From CAVUFH01 sp963740835 (GTDB lineage: Bacteria; Actinomycetota; Acidimicrobiia; IMCC26256; PALSA-610): a DNA stretch of 64,000 bases. The position numbers and the translations under genes are program-made. Shown in pieces: positions 1 to 8,900 of the stretch. Location: NCBI GenBank assembly GCA_963740835.1, contig CAVUFH010000002.1, positions 248,001 through 312,000 of the forward strand, given 5' to 3'. Position 1 is the stretch's first letter. Every line of letters begins with the position of its first letter. The notes beneath the pieces were generated by a model that worked only from the letters and a program-made list of their open reading frames with translations, had not been told where the DNA came from and did no database searches.

Positions 1-610
1 GGACGCGCGCGCGTAGCCCGGCGTTGTCGAGGAGCAGGCGGTTGTCGGGCGCGGGCCCCGTCGCGAAGAGGATCAGCGCGACGCCTGCGACCTCCAACGC
101 CGGTGCCAACTCGCCGAGCTCTGCCGCGATGTTCACGCAGTACCCACACGACGGGCTCCAGTTGACGACGCACCAGGGCGCGCCAGTGAGGTCTTCGTTG
201 CGCACGACGACACCATCGAGGTCGCGGCGCGAGAACGCGGGGAGCGCAGTGCCGACGGGAAGGCCTTCGGGCCGCAGCGGATGCACGGCCGCCGGTGCGA
301 CGTACGCGACGCCGTCGAGCAGCGCCGCGCGCCCGAGCGTCCGCGTCAGTTCGAGTACGTCGTCACGCACGACGTCACGATCCGCGCCGAACGCAGCTGC
401 GAGCTCGTCGACGAGCGCACCGAGTGAAGTGATGCCGTCGAACGCGTTCCATACGATGGACGCGGTGCGGTCGAGCCAGTGCGCATCCGACACGAACGGA
501 CCGGTCGGCACGGCCACCACGAGTTCGCTGTCGACCTCGACGAATGACACGTCGCCCCGCGGCCGCGGCGCGAACGTCTCGTCGATGTCGTCGGCGGCGA
601 GGTCGGTCAC
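1..610 (-). CDS. PqqD-like domain fused to thioredoxin-like domain (3' end outside window)
   Basis: My translation of the minus strand starts at a GTG (608-610) whose GTGA overlaps the stop of the upstream gene. Residues about 15-105 resemble the PqqD fold that binds leader or substrate peptides in RiPP systems (SIVWNAFDGI, then a VVRDDVLEL helix). Residues about 120-203 look like an AhpC/TlpA-type thioredoxin fold with the redox motif CGYC at 155-158, preceded by NWSPS. The frame runs off the window, so the C-terminus is unseen. No signal peptide is visible, so it is probably cytoplasmic. Translational coupling to the HprK-related-like gene suggests a joint role in modifying or maturing a peptide or protein. 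The domain calls come from motifs; the function is inferred. Confidence 0.75.
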   Translation of the reverse strand, partial: MTDLAADDIDETFAPRPRGDVSFVEVDSELVVAVPTGPFVSDAHWLDRTASIVWNAFDGITSLGALVDELAAAFGADRDVVRDDVLELTRTLGRAALLDGVAYVAPAAVHPLRPEGLPVGTALPAFSRRDLDGVVVRNEDLTGAPWCVVNWSPSCGYCVNIAAELGELAPALEVAGVALILFATGPAPDNRLLLDNAGLRARV

Positions 611-1314
611 GCCGCGACCTCGGCGAGGCGGGCCGCGAGCTGCGCCGGCGCGGCCCACTCGACGCTGACCGGTCGAGTGCGACGCATCACCTGCGCGAGT
701 GCGTCGAGCCTCTGCTGCAACCCGGTCGTGCTGTTCGTGAGGCGCAGCGCGAACGCGACGCCTTGAGCGCGGCTCATCGGGTTCCCGTCACCGGTGAACG
801 CCCAGCCCACCAGCGGATAGCGCCCGGGGGCGACCGCGGGATCCCTGCGTGACGCCGGCGCGAGGTCGTCCAGCCTGCGGAACGCCTCGAGCCTCACGCC
901 GAGCCCCGCGGCCACCGGATCGGGCACCACGACTTGGTTGGTGTCGACGTCGATGAGCACCCAAGGTGCATCAACGACCCGCACGCCGCGCACGTTCAGC
1001 CGGCGTTCGACGGCCGACATCCACTGCCGCAACGGCGCCGGCGCGATGAGCGCGCCCCGCTCACCCACGAGCGCGACACCATTCACGACGAGACGGCCCG
1101 CGCTCGTGGCCGGGAGGAACGCGGCGAGGTGCTGGCACAACCCGGCCGCGAGCCGTTGCGGATCTCGCGTGCGGACGACCGGCGCCGAGCCGCGGTACAG
1201 GAAGTGGAACCCGGCGCCGCGCCGGTGCTGCTCGTCGTTCGCGGCCAGGCGCACCGAGTAGTTCGCGGGCGGTTCGAGACCGGCCACGAAGTGGCGTCGC
1301 AGCGCGCGCCGCAC
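607..1314 (-). CDS. HprK-related-like protein, 5' end probably frameshifted
   Basis: The protein of at least 235 aa resembles HPr-kinase-like proteins found beside PqqD proteins: an N-terminal domain, then a stretch (GRLVVNGVALVGERGALIAP) where active relatives carry a GKT/GKS P-loop. That loop is absent here, so if the relationship holds it is probably not an active kinase. The GTG at 1312-1314 is internal to plausible coding sequence: the same frame continues upstream to about 1405 (TFAIGRYHLGVHAG is typical of the family start) but has no ATG/GTG/TTG. A GTG at 1418-1420 in the neighbouring frame would join it if one base near 1407 were removed. Its stop overlaps the start of the PqqD-thioredoxin gene. 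The family assignment is tentative. Confidence 0.5.
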   Translation of the reverse strand: MRRALRRHFVAGLEPPANYSVRLAANDEQHRRGAGFHFLYRGSAPVVRTRDPQRLAAGLCQHLAAFLPATSAGRLVVNGVALVGERGALIAPAPLRQWMSAVERRLNVRGVRVVDAPWVLIDVDTNQVVVPDPVAAGLGVRLEAFRRLDDLAPASRRDPAVAPGRYPLVGWAFTGDGNPMSRAQGVAFALRLTNSTTGLQQRLDALAQVMRRTRPVSVEWAAPAQLAARLAEVAA

Positions 1315-1625
1315 GACCGCGTCGAGCTCGGCCGCGCCCGCGTGGACGCCCAGGTGATACCTGCCGATCGCGAACGTGCTCGTGTCCGCCCAGACCAGGC
1401 GGTTGAGTGAGTCGTTTCACGTCGACGGTGGCTCGACGAGATATCTCGGCTCGACCGGCTCACTGTCGGCGGTCCCCAAGCAGGTGCTCCTCGTCGACAC
1501 TTGCGGTAGTTGCACTGGATGAACCTGGTAAGTACCGTTTTCGAAATTAGCTTCTCGCCCGAGTTCGAGCGCGGGGCGATCCGGGTGCGCAGGACGCGCG
1601 GGCGTGACGCGCAGGGAGGGTCGGG

Positions 1626-2144
1626 ATGCCAGGCGACGAAGAACCGGCGCCCGACGTCTCGCGGCGCGACGCGCTGAAGAAGATCGGCATCGGCGCCGGC
1701 ATCGCGTGGTCCGCGCCGGTCGTCCTCAGCTTCTACAACGCGGCGGGCGCCGCGACCGGCACCCCCGACAACTCGACGACGACGACGGCCGAGACCATTC
1801 CGCCGCCGCTCTCGGTGTGCGCCGGCGCGACGTGCGCGTCGGATACGCCGTGCAGTTCAACCGCTGACCCTGCGTTGGGCTGCGTCTGTGTTGCGACTTC
1901 TGACCCGGATGCGTCCTACTGCGTCCCGGGGGTCACGCTGTGCAACGTCGGTCCGGTGTGCGCGCCCGACCTCACGTGTCCTCCAGGATATTTCTGCGCG
2001 ATCGACACCTGTTGCAACTTCAACGTGTGCGCGCCGTTCACAATTCTGGCGGCGTGCCCGCCCGACTCGGGGCCGACGAACGGTGCACGACTCGCGCCGA
2101 TCTCACCTCGCGTCAAGGCCGGTGCGGGCACGTTCGGCGGCTGA
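1626..2144 (+). CDS. Tat-exported cysteine-rich protein
   Basis: The 172-aa protein begins with a twin-arginine signal (SRRDALKKIG, RR at 13-14) and a hydrophobic segment to about residue 43. A short Thr-rich linker follows, then a domain with 14 cysteines, including a CC pair, in roughly 100 residues. An even number of Cys after Tat export suggests disulfides formed in the cytoplasm or at the cell surface. A GGGAGGG ribosome binding site lies just upstream of the ATG. It is divergent from the PqqD-thioredoxin/HprK-like pair across about 200-300 bp, so it may be the substrate of that pair. That link rests on position only. No known family was recognised. Confidence 0.75.
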   Translation: MPGDEEPAPDVSRRDALKKIGIGAGIAWSAPVVLSFYNAAGAATGTPDNSTTTTAETIPPPLSVCAGATCASDTPCSSTADPALGCVCVATSDPDASYCVPGVTLCNVGPVCAPDLTCPPGYFCAIDTCCNFNVCAPFTILAACPPDSGPTNGARLAPISPRVKAGAGTFGG

Positions 2145-2174
2145 CGCCCGAGCGCCTGCGTACCATCCACGCCC

Positions 2175-2975
2175 GTGCCCACCGTCACCGCGAACGGCAT
2201 CGACATCTACTACGAACGCAGCGGTTCGGGGCCGAAGCTGTTGTTCTGCAACGGCTCCGGCTCCACGCTCGCGACGAGCGCGCCGCTCATCTCGTTGTTC
2301 ACGCCGCAGTTCGATGTCGTGGCCCACGACCAGCGCGGCCTCGGTCGCACGTCGATCCCTGAAGGTCCGTACTCGATGGCGGACTACGCCGCGGACGCGG
2401 CCGCGGTGCTCGACGGCGTCGGGTGGGAGCGCTGCCGGGTCGCGGGCATCAGCTTCGGCGGCATGGTCGCGCAAGAGTTCGCGGTGACGTGGCCGCAGCG
2501 GTTGGAGCGGCTGGCGCTGCTGTGCACCTCACCCGGTGGTGACGCGGGCGCGTCGTATCCGCTGCACGAGCTGGCCGGGCTCGATGCCGCCGAACGCGCC
2601 GCGATCGGCGTCCGCCTGCTGGACACGCGCTTCACGCCCGAGTGGCTCGCGGAGCACCCGGGCGATCAGGCCATCGTCGAGATGATGGCGCAGCGCGACC
2701 AAGGCACGAAGTCCGCCGACGAACTCCGCGGCGAACAGGAGCAGCTCGACGCGCGCAGTCGGCACGACGTCACCACGCGCTTGGGCGCGATCACCTGCCC
2801 GACGCTCGTCGCGTCGGGTCGTTACGACGGGATCGCGCCCCCGGCGAACGGCGAAGCGATCGCGGCACGGGTTCCGGGTGCCGAATTCCGGACCTACGAA
2901 GGTGGACACGCGTTCATCGCCCAGGATCCGGCGGCGCTTCCCGACGTCACGAGCTTTCTCGCCGCGCCGCGTTAG
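2175..2975 (+). CDS. alpha/beta hydrolase
   Basis: This is a 266-aa cytoplasmic alpha/beta-hydrolase-fold protein, of the usual family length. The nucleophile elbow is GISFGG (Ser93), the acid is Asp218 in GRYDGI, and the catalytic His245 lies in GGHAFIAQD, so the triad is complete. The HDQRGLGRTS segment is the typical post-strand-4 loop. It resembles 3-oxoadipate enol-lactonase or ester hydrolase relatives; the substrate cannot be read from the sequence. It starts at GTG 2175. It converges on the next hydrolase, whose stop codon overlaps this one by four bases. Confidence 0.9.
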   Translation: MPTVTANGIDIYYERSGSGPKLLFCNGSGSTLATSAPLISLFTPQFDVVAHDQRGLGRTSIPEGPYSMADYAADAAAVLDGVGWERCRVAGISFGGMVAQEFAVTWPQRLERLALLCTSPGGDAGASYPLHELAGLDAAERAAIGVRLLDTRFTPEWLAEHPGDQAIVEMMAQRDQGTKSADELRGEQEQLDARSRHDVTTRLGAITCPTLVASGRYDGIAPPANGEAIAARVPGAEFRTYEGGHAFIAQDPAALPDVTSFLAAPR

Positions 2976-3691
2976 AACGGAGCGGCGCCGATGAAGTCCA
3001 GTGCGGCGTCGATACACGCGAAGTCGCGCGGCGATTGGAAGTGATCGATCCCGCGCAACGTCACGAGTCGCGCGTCGGCAAGTGCGTCGAGCAGCGGATC
3101 GGGAGGACCCGCGAAGTCCTTGTCGCCGAGGACGACGAGCACGGGACACGTCACGCGCGCGAGTTCGTCGGCGGTCAGTGGTCGGGGTGGACGCCGAAGA
3201 CACGCGGCGATTGCGAGCGGATCGTTGCCGGCTTCGGCCGCGAGGCTCACGAACACGCGCGCCGCGATCTCATCGTCACCCGCACCCGCTTCGTCGACAC
3301 TCCGTTCGAAGGCGGATGCCAAACCTTCGGTGCTGTCGGTTCGGAACACGTTGGCGCCGGCACCGATCACGACGAGCCGCCGGAACCGGCTGGGGTCCGA
3401 CGCGGCGAGGCGGAGCAGCAACTGTGAGCCGAGTGAGAAGCCGATCGCATCGACGGGTACGTCAGGGAGCGCGACCGCGACGCTCTGTTCGAGGTTCGTG
3501 TACGCGGCCGGGTCATGCGGGCGCGCGGCGCTGCCGTGGCCGAGGATGTCGACTGGGACGACCGCGCGACCCGCGTCGCCGATCAGGTCGATCCACCCCG
3601 CAGCGCGCCAACCGTGTTCGAACGAAGAACCCAGGCCGTGCACGAGCACCACCGGCGCAGCTTGAGCGTCATCCGTTCGGGCCTCGACCAT
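2972..3691 (-). CDS. alpha/beta hydrolase
   Basis: A 239-aa alpha/beta hydrolase. HGLGSS forms the oxyanion loop, GFSLG holds the nucleophile (Ser86), Asp192 lies in GDKDFAG and His217 in GIDHFQS. I chose ATG 3691 because homology begins soon after it (VVLVHGLG); the same frame opens upstream to 3748 but that part is low complexity. The start sits just inside a strong inverted repeat at 3709-3762, which would lie in its leader or promoter. The substrate is unknown. It is not obviously in an operon. Confidence 0.85.
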   Translation of the reverse strand: MVEARTDDAQAAPVVLVHGLGSSFEHGWRAAGWIDLIGDAGRAVVPVDILGHGSAARPHDPAAYTNLEQSVAVALPDVPVDAIGFSLGSQLLLRLAASDPSRFRRLVVIGAGANVFRTDSTEGLASAFERSVDEAGAGDDEIAARVFVSLAAEAGNDPLAIAACLRRPPRPLTADELARVTCPVLVVLGDKDFAGPPDPLLDALADARLVTLRGIDHFQSPRDFACIDAALDFIGAAPF

Positions 3692-3708
3692 TGCGCAGGA
3701 GCGTAAAC

Positions 3709-3762
3709 GCGAAGGGAGGCGGGTGGGCTGCCCCGAAAGCGTGCCCACCCGCCATCCTTCGC
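3709..3762. repeat. long inverted repeat (hairpin) upstream of the 3691 hydrolase
   Basis: The arms at 3709-3728 and 3743-3762 pair over about 20 bp with two mismatches. The inner 11 bp (GGCGGGTGGGC / GCCCACCCGCC) are perfect. The loop is 14 nt. No T-run follows on either strand, so a classical intrinsic terminator is not supported. It lies between the start of a minus-strand hydrolase and a dead Ig-like gene, so it may be a leader structure, an operator, or a relic terminator. Confidence 0.7.
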
Positions 3763-3965
3763 TGGAAGCTCGGATGGGCTTCCTGATGCGGGATGATGGG
3801 GATTGTTGCTGGAAGGCGGTTCACGGCGCGTCGACGCCTCGGTGAGCGTCGCGCTCGTTGCCGGTTCCGTCATCACCCTGCTGGGGGTGAAAGCGATAGC
3901 AACCTCGACAACGCGGACGCCCGAGCGAGATATGGCAGGAATCCACGATCGCAGCGCGTCGGCGC

Positions 3966-4312
3966 GTCCACCACACGATCAGGAGTGTCGCGTTCGACGC
4001 GGCGGGCAACAGCACGACGAGCGCGCGGTGTCACCGTCAAGGTCGACCGGACCGCGCCGACCACGGCGATCATCGTCCCGTCAGCGAGCGCCAACGTCGC
4101 GGTGACGAAGGTCGAGTTCCGCGCGACTGGCGGATCGCTCGACAACGCGCTCGTGGCGACGGGAACGCCGACGATCTACGGATGGATCGGGACGTGGAAC
4201 ACCGCCACCGTCGCTGTCGGCAGCTGCACGTTGAAGAGCGTTGCCTTCGACGCGGCTGGGAACTCGATCATCAGTGCGGGGAGGACGGTGAAGTGTCCCG
4301 CTGATGAGTCCA
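3966..4312 (+). pseudogene. relic of an Ig-like-domain surface protein
   Basis: Two copies of an Ig-like repeat end can be read. HTIRSVAFDAAGNSTTSA is in one frame at about 3972-4026. Then GVTVKVDRTAPTTAI, VEFRATGG, ALVATGTPTIYGWIGTWNT and SVAFDAAGNS are in another frame to about 4290. These are signatures of bacterial Ig-like repeats in large secreted actinobacterial proteins. There is no start codon, signal peptide or proper end. The middle of the repeat (normally between PSA and VTKVEF) is deleted, and a frameshift lies near 4030. The open frame runs by chance into the downstream ligase gene. I read it as a decayed fragment. Confidence 0.75.
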
Positions 4313-4354
4313 GTTGCGGTGGCGCTGCCTTGCATTTCGTTGGGAAGCGGAACA

Positions 4355-4378
4355 CGATGCCCCCGCGAAGGGGGATCG
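4355..4378 (+). promoter_or_regulatory. hairpin covering the ribosome binding site of the acyl-CoA synthetase
   Basis: CGAT-G-CCCCC (4355-4364) can pair with GGGGG-ATCG (4370-4378) around a small GCGAA loop. The GGGGG is also the best Shine-Dalgarno candidate for the ATG at 4381, so in the folded form the site would be masked. This is read from the sequence. Any regulatory effect is inference. Confidence 0.4.
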
Positions 4379-4380
4379 AG

Positions 4381-5919
4381 ATGCGCGTACCGCTGACGGT
4401 GAATGACTTCCTCGACCGGGCCGAGCTCGTCTACGGCGAGCGGATCGGGATCGTCGACGAACACGACCAACCCGCGCCCTCGTGGGGGTCGCTGACCTGG
4501 AACGAAGTCGCCCGCCGGGCCCGGGCCCAGGCGGCCGGTCTCGACGCGCTCGGCCTCGCGCGCGGCGAGCGGGTCGCGGTCGTGTCACAGAACTCGGCCC
4601 GGCTCTTCACCTCCTTCTTCGGCGTCAGCGGCTGGGGCCGGGTGCTGGTGCCGATCAACTTCCGCCTCAACGCCGAAGAGATCGCGTACATCGTCGATCA
4701 CTCGGGCGCGTCGGTCCTCCTCGTCGACCCCGAGCTCGAGGACGCGCTCAAGGGCGTCGACGCCAAGTTCAAGTTCGTCATCGGTGCGGAAGCCGACGCC
4801 GAGCTCTACGCGGACGACGTCGATCCCGAACCGTGGACCGACCCGGACGAGAACACGACCGCGACGATCAACTACACGAGCGGTACGACCGCCCGACCGA
4901 AGGGCGTGCAGCTGACGCACCGCAACATCTGGCTGAACGCGGCGACGTTCGGCTGGCACACGACCGTCAACGATCGCGACGTGTTGCTGCACACCCTTCC
5001 GATGTTCCACTGCAACGGGTGGGGCATGCCGTACGCGGTCACCGGCATGGGCGGTCGCCACATCGTCTTGCGCAAGGTCGATGGTGCCGAGATCCTCCGG
5101 CGCGTACACGACCACGGCGTCACCCTCATGTGCGGCGCGCCCGCGGTCGTCGCGGCCGTTCTCGACGCCGCGCAGGAGTGGGAAGGCCCGGTGCCGGGAC
5201 GCGGCACGACGCGCATCGTCGTCGCCGGCGCGCCCCCACCGACGCGCACGATCGAGCGCGTGCAAACCGAGCTCGGCTGGGAGTTCATGCAGATCTACGG
5301 CCTCACCGAGACCACGCCGCTGCTCACGATGAACCGCACCCGCGCCGAATACGACGAGCTCGATCCGAACGAACACGCGTCGCGCCTGGGCCGGGCCGGT
5401 GCGCCCGCGCTCGGCGTCCGGATCCAGGTCGACGGCGAGGGAGAGGTCCTCGCGCGCGGCAATCACGTCATGGACGGCTACTGGGAACAGCCGGAAGAGA
5501 CGGCGAAGGCGATCGCCGACGGCTGGTTCCACACCGGCGACGGCGGCTTCGTCGATGACGGGAACTATTTGTCGATCGCAGACCGCAAGAAGGACGTGAT
5601 CATCTCCGGCGGCGAGAACGTGTCGTCGATCGAAGTCGAGGACTGCATCTTCAACCATCCGGCGATCGCGGAGGTCGCGGTCATCGGCGTGCCCGACGAG
5701 AAGTGGGGCGAAGCGGTGAAGGCGCTCGTCGTCCTCGCGCCCGGCGCGTCCGCGACCGAGCAAGACATCATCGACCACTGCCGCGGCAAGCTCGCGCACT
5801 ACAAGTGCCCGAAGTCGGTGGAGTTCCGCGACGTCCTCGCCCGCACCGCCACCGGCAAGCTCCAGAAGTTCAAGCTCCGCGAGGAGTACTGGCAAGGCCG
5901 CGAGCGCCAGGTGAACTAG
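4381..5919 (+). CDS. acyl-CoA synthetase / AMP-dependent ligase
   Basis: A 512-aa ANL-superfamily enzyme that would activate a carboxylic acid to acyl-AMP and then acyl-CoA. The P-loop is at residues 165-175 (YTSGTTARPKG), the A5 motif is IYGLTETTPLL, the hinge region is GWFHTGDGG...DRKKDVIISGGEN, and the catalytic lysine sits in TATGK near residue 493. Length and motifs fit FadD-type medium/long-chain enzymes with no membrane segment. The open frame extends upstream through the Ig-like relic, but ATG 4381, with GGGGG eight bases upstream, begins the family homology (VPLTVNDFLDRAE). It is transcribed ahead of the AddB-like gene with a 40-bp gap. Substrate unknown. Confidence 0.93.
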   Translation: MRVPLTVNDFLDRAELVYGERIGIVDEHDQPAPSWGSLTWNEVARRARAQAAGLDALGLARGERVAVVSQNSARLFTSFFGVSGWGRVLVPINFRLNAEEIAYIVDHSGASVLLVDPELEDALKGVDAKFKFVIGAEADAELYADDVDPEPWTDPDENTTATINYTSGTTARPKGVQLTHRNIWLNAATFGWHTTVNDRDVLLHTLPMFHCNGWGMPYAVTGMGGRHIVLRKVDGAEILRRVHDHGVTLMCGAPAVVAAVLDAAQEWEGPVPGRGTTRIVVAGAPPPTRTIERVQTELGWEFMQIYGLTETTPLLTMNRTRAEYDELDPNEHASRLGRAGAPALGVRIQVDGEGEVLARGNHVMDGYWEQPEETAKAIADGWFHTGDGGFVDDGNYLSIADRKKDVIISGGENVSSIEVEDCIFNHPAIAEVAVIGVPDEKWGEAVKALVVLAPGASATEQDIIDHCRGKLAHYKCPKSVEFRDVLARTATGKLQKFKLREEYWQGRERQVN

Positions 5920-5958
5920 ACGCACCCGGCTGTCGCACCCGGACCGTACGATCGGCGG

Positions 5959-8900
5959 GTGCCTCCGACCCTCGTGACGACTGCGTACGGCCGCGCCGCG
6001 GCCCAGGCGTTGCACGAGCAGCTGGTGCTGGCCAAACGGGACGAACCGTTGACGCCGGTCACCGTCGTGGTCCCGACGAACTCGGTGGGCGTGGCGACCC
6101 GGCGGCTGCTGGCGTCGGGGGAACTGGGGGCGATCACGTCCCGCGGCGCGGGTGTGGTCGGGGTGACGTTTCTGACCGTCTACCGGCTGGCGGAGCTGCT
6201 GGCGGCGCCGGTGCTCGCTGCCGCGGGCCGGCGGCCGGTTTCGACGCCGGTGGTGGCGGCGGCAGTGCGCGGCGCGCTCGCGGAGGCGCCCGGGTTGTTC
6301 GCGCCGGTCGCGGAGCATCCGGCGACCGAAGAGGCGTTGGCCGCGGTGCATCGTGAGCTGAGCGATCTCGACGATGCCGCGCTCGACGTTTTGGCGCGGC
6401 AGAGCGCGGCGGCGCGCGATATCGTCCGGTTGCACCGCGCGGTGACGGCCCGGTTGGCGTCGTCGTGGTACGCCGAGCACGACCTCATGGCCGCGGCCGC
6501 GGATCTCGTCGAGCGCGGTCGCGGTCGCGTCGCGGACTTCGGCGTGCTCGTCACATACCTACCGCAACGGCTCACGTTGCCCGCGGCGCGGTTGCTGCGC
6601 GCGGTCGGTTCGGTCGGTCCGAGCGTGGTGGTCGCCGGTCTTACCGGTCACTCGGGGGCAGATCGCGACGTGGTCTCGAGCCTTGGCGCGTTGGGCTGCG
6701 AGATCGAGGCGGTCGAGGAGGAGCCGGCAGTCGGCACCGCGGTGGTCACGACGTCGGACCCCGACGACGAAGTGCGCGCGGTGGTGCGGGGCGTCGTCGA
6801 CGCGATGCGCGACGGCGTGCCGCTCGAACGGATGGCGGTGCTCTACGCCGGCAACGATCCGTACGCGCAGCTGTTGCACGAGCACTTCGAGCTCGCAGGC
6901 ATCGCGCACAACGGCGCGTCGGTGCGCGCGCTCGACGACTCGGTGCTGGGCCGCGCGTTGCTGCGGCTGCTCGCCCTGCCGGACGACGGCTTCCGGCGGG
7001 AGGCGATGTTCACGCTGCTCGCGGCCGCGCCGATGCTCGACGGCAAGGGGCATCCGGTTCCGTCGGCCGCATGGGAGCGTGTGTCGCGGCTGGCGCGCGT
7101 CGTGAGCGGCCTCGAGCAGTGGCACGTGCTGCTCGACGCCTACGCGGCGGAACTGGGGGACCGCGACTGGGACACGCGCGAACGGAGCCGGGTCGGGCAG
7201 CTGCGCGCGTTCGTCGATGCGCTGGCCGACGATCTCGATCCCGAGCGCGCGCCGGCGTCGTGGTCGGGGAAGGCGCGCTGGGCGCACCGGCTGATCCGCC
7301 GGTGGATCGGTGACGAACGCCGTCGCGAGTCGTGGCCGGGGTTCGAGCAGGAAGCGGCGCGCCGCGTCGAGGGCGCCCTCGACCGGCTGGCCGGCCTCGA
7401 CGCGGTCGAGGCCGCGCCGACGACGGCCGTGTTCCGCCGGACGCTGGAGCTCGAGCTGGCCGCCGCGCGCGAGCGGATCGGCCGGCTGGGGGAGGGCGTG
7501 CTGGTCGGGCCGGTCGGCTTCGCCCTCGGTGCTGATCTCGACCGCGTGTTCGTGTGCGGGCTGGCCGAAGGCGTGTTCCCGGCGGCACCCGGTGATGATC
7601 CGCTCGTGAGCGACAACGAGCGCGCCGCGTTGCGGGGCGTGCTGGCGTTGCGCGCGGATCGGATGGAGGCCGACCACCGTGCCCTGCTCGCGGCACTGGC
7701 CGCGACCGACGGCGAACGCATCTTGTTCTTCCCGCGCGGCGACTTGCGGCGCAGCACCGAGCACGTGCCCTCCCGGTTCCTCCTGGACACGGTCGACGCG
7801 CTCTCGGGGGGCCGTGCCCTCGATGCACGCGCGGCCTGGTGCACGCCGATCGCGTCGTTCCTCGACGGCGTCGCGCGCGTCGACTTCCCGGCGACCCAGC
7901 ACGAGTACGACCTGCGCACCGTGTTGTCGGGCGCGGGGTTGGACGCGCCGGGCTATGTGCGCGGACGCGAGCTCATCGCGGCGCGGCGCAGTCGCGAGTT
8001 CACGCGCTTCGACGGGAACCTCGCCCACCTGCGCGAGGAGCTCGCGCCGCGCGCGCCGACCGCGCCGGGTGTCGTGCTCTCGCCGACTCGGCTGGAAGCG
8101 TGGGTCGCGTGCCCGCACGCCTACTTCATGCACTACGTGCTGCACATCGACCCGACCGAGCAGCCCGAGGACATCATCGAGCTGCGGCCGATGGACCGCG
8201 GCTCGCTGGTGCACGCGGTGCTGGACCGGTTCGTCGCGGAGGGCGGCACGCTCGCGGATCGCGATCGGCTGCACGCCATCGCCGACGAGGAGTGCGCGCA
8301 CGTTGCCGAGCGCGGTTTGTCGGGTCGCCAATTGCTGTGGGTGCGCGAGCAGCGCAAGATCCACGACACGCTCGACGCCTGGCTCGACGCCGACGACGAG
8401 TACCGCGCCGAGCACGGCCTGGAGACGCTCGCGACCGAGCATCGGTTCGGCCCCATCGAAGTCCCGCTCTCCGACGGGCGCGCGCTGCACTTCCGCGGTG
8501 CGATCGACCGGGTCGATGCGACGAGCGACGGCCGCTTGTTCGTGTTCGACTACAAGACCGGCCGGCCCTCCGCGCCGTTCGACGAGAACGACCCCCTCGT
8601 GCACGGCTCACGGTTGCAGCTGCCGGTGTATGCGCGTGCGGCGCGCGCGCTCATCGGCGACGACGACGGGCCGGTCGAGGCCTACTACTGGTTCGTGGGC
8701 CGTGGCGAGGACCGCTGGGTCGGCTACGAGGTCGACGCATCGACCACGGAGCTGTTCGACGAGACGCTGCGCGTGATCGTCGACGGCATCGAAGCCGGCG
8801 CGTTTCCCGCGCGCCCGGAACCGCCCGGGCCGCGCTTCTTCATCGACTGCGAGTACTGCGACCCCGACCACCTCGGCACCGCCGACCGATGGCGGGAGTG

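Noticed and set aside
3793..4380. Acyl-CoA synthetase start at 3793
   Set aside because: The upstream part is a frameshifted Ig-like relic; family homology and the ribosome binding site point to ATG 4381.
4585..6480. Long minus-strand open frame (over 600 codons) opposite the acyl-CoA synthetase and AddB-like genes
   Set aside because: Composition is Arg/Ala/Gly/Val-biased with no domain; it is the antisense of well-supported genes in GC-rich DNA.
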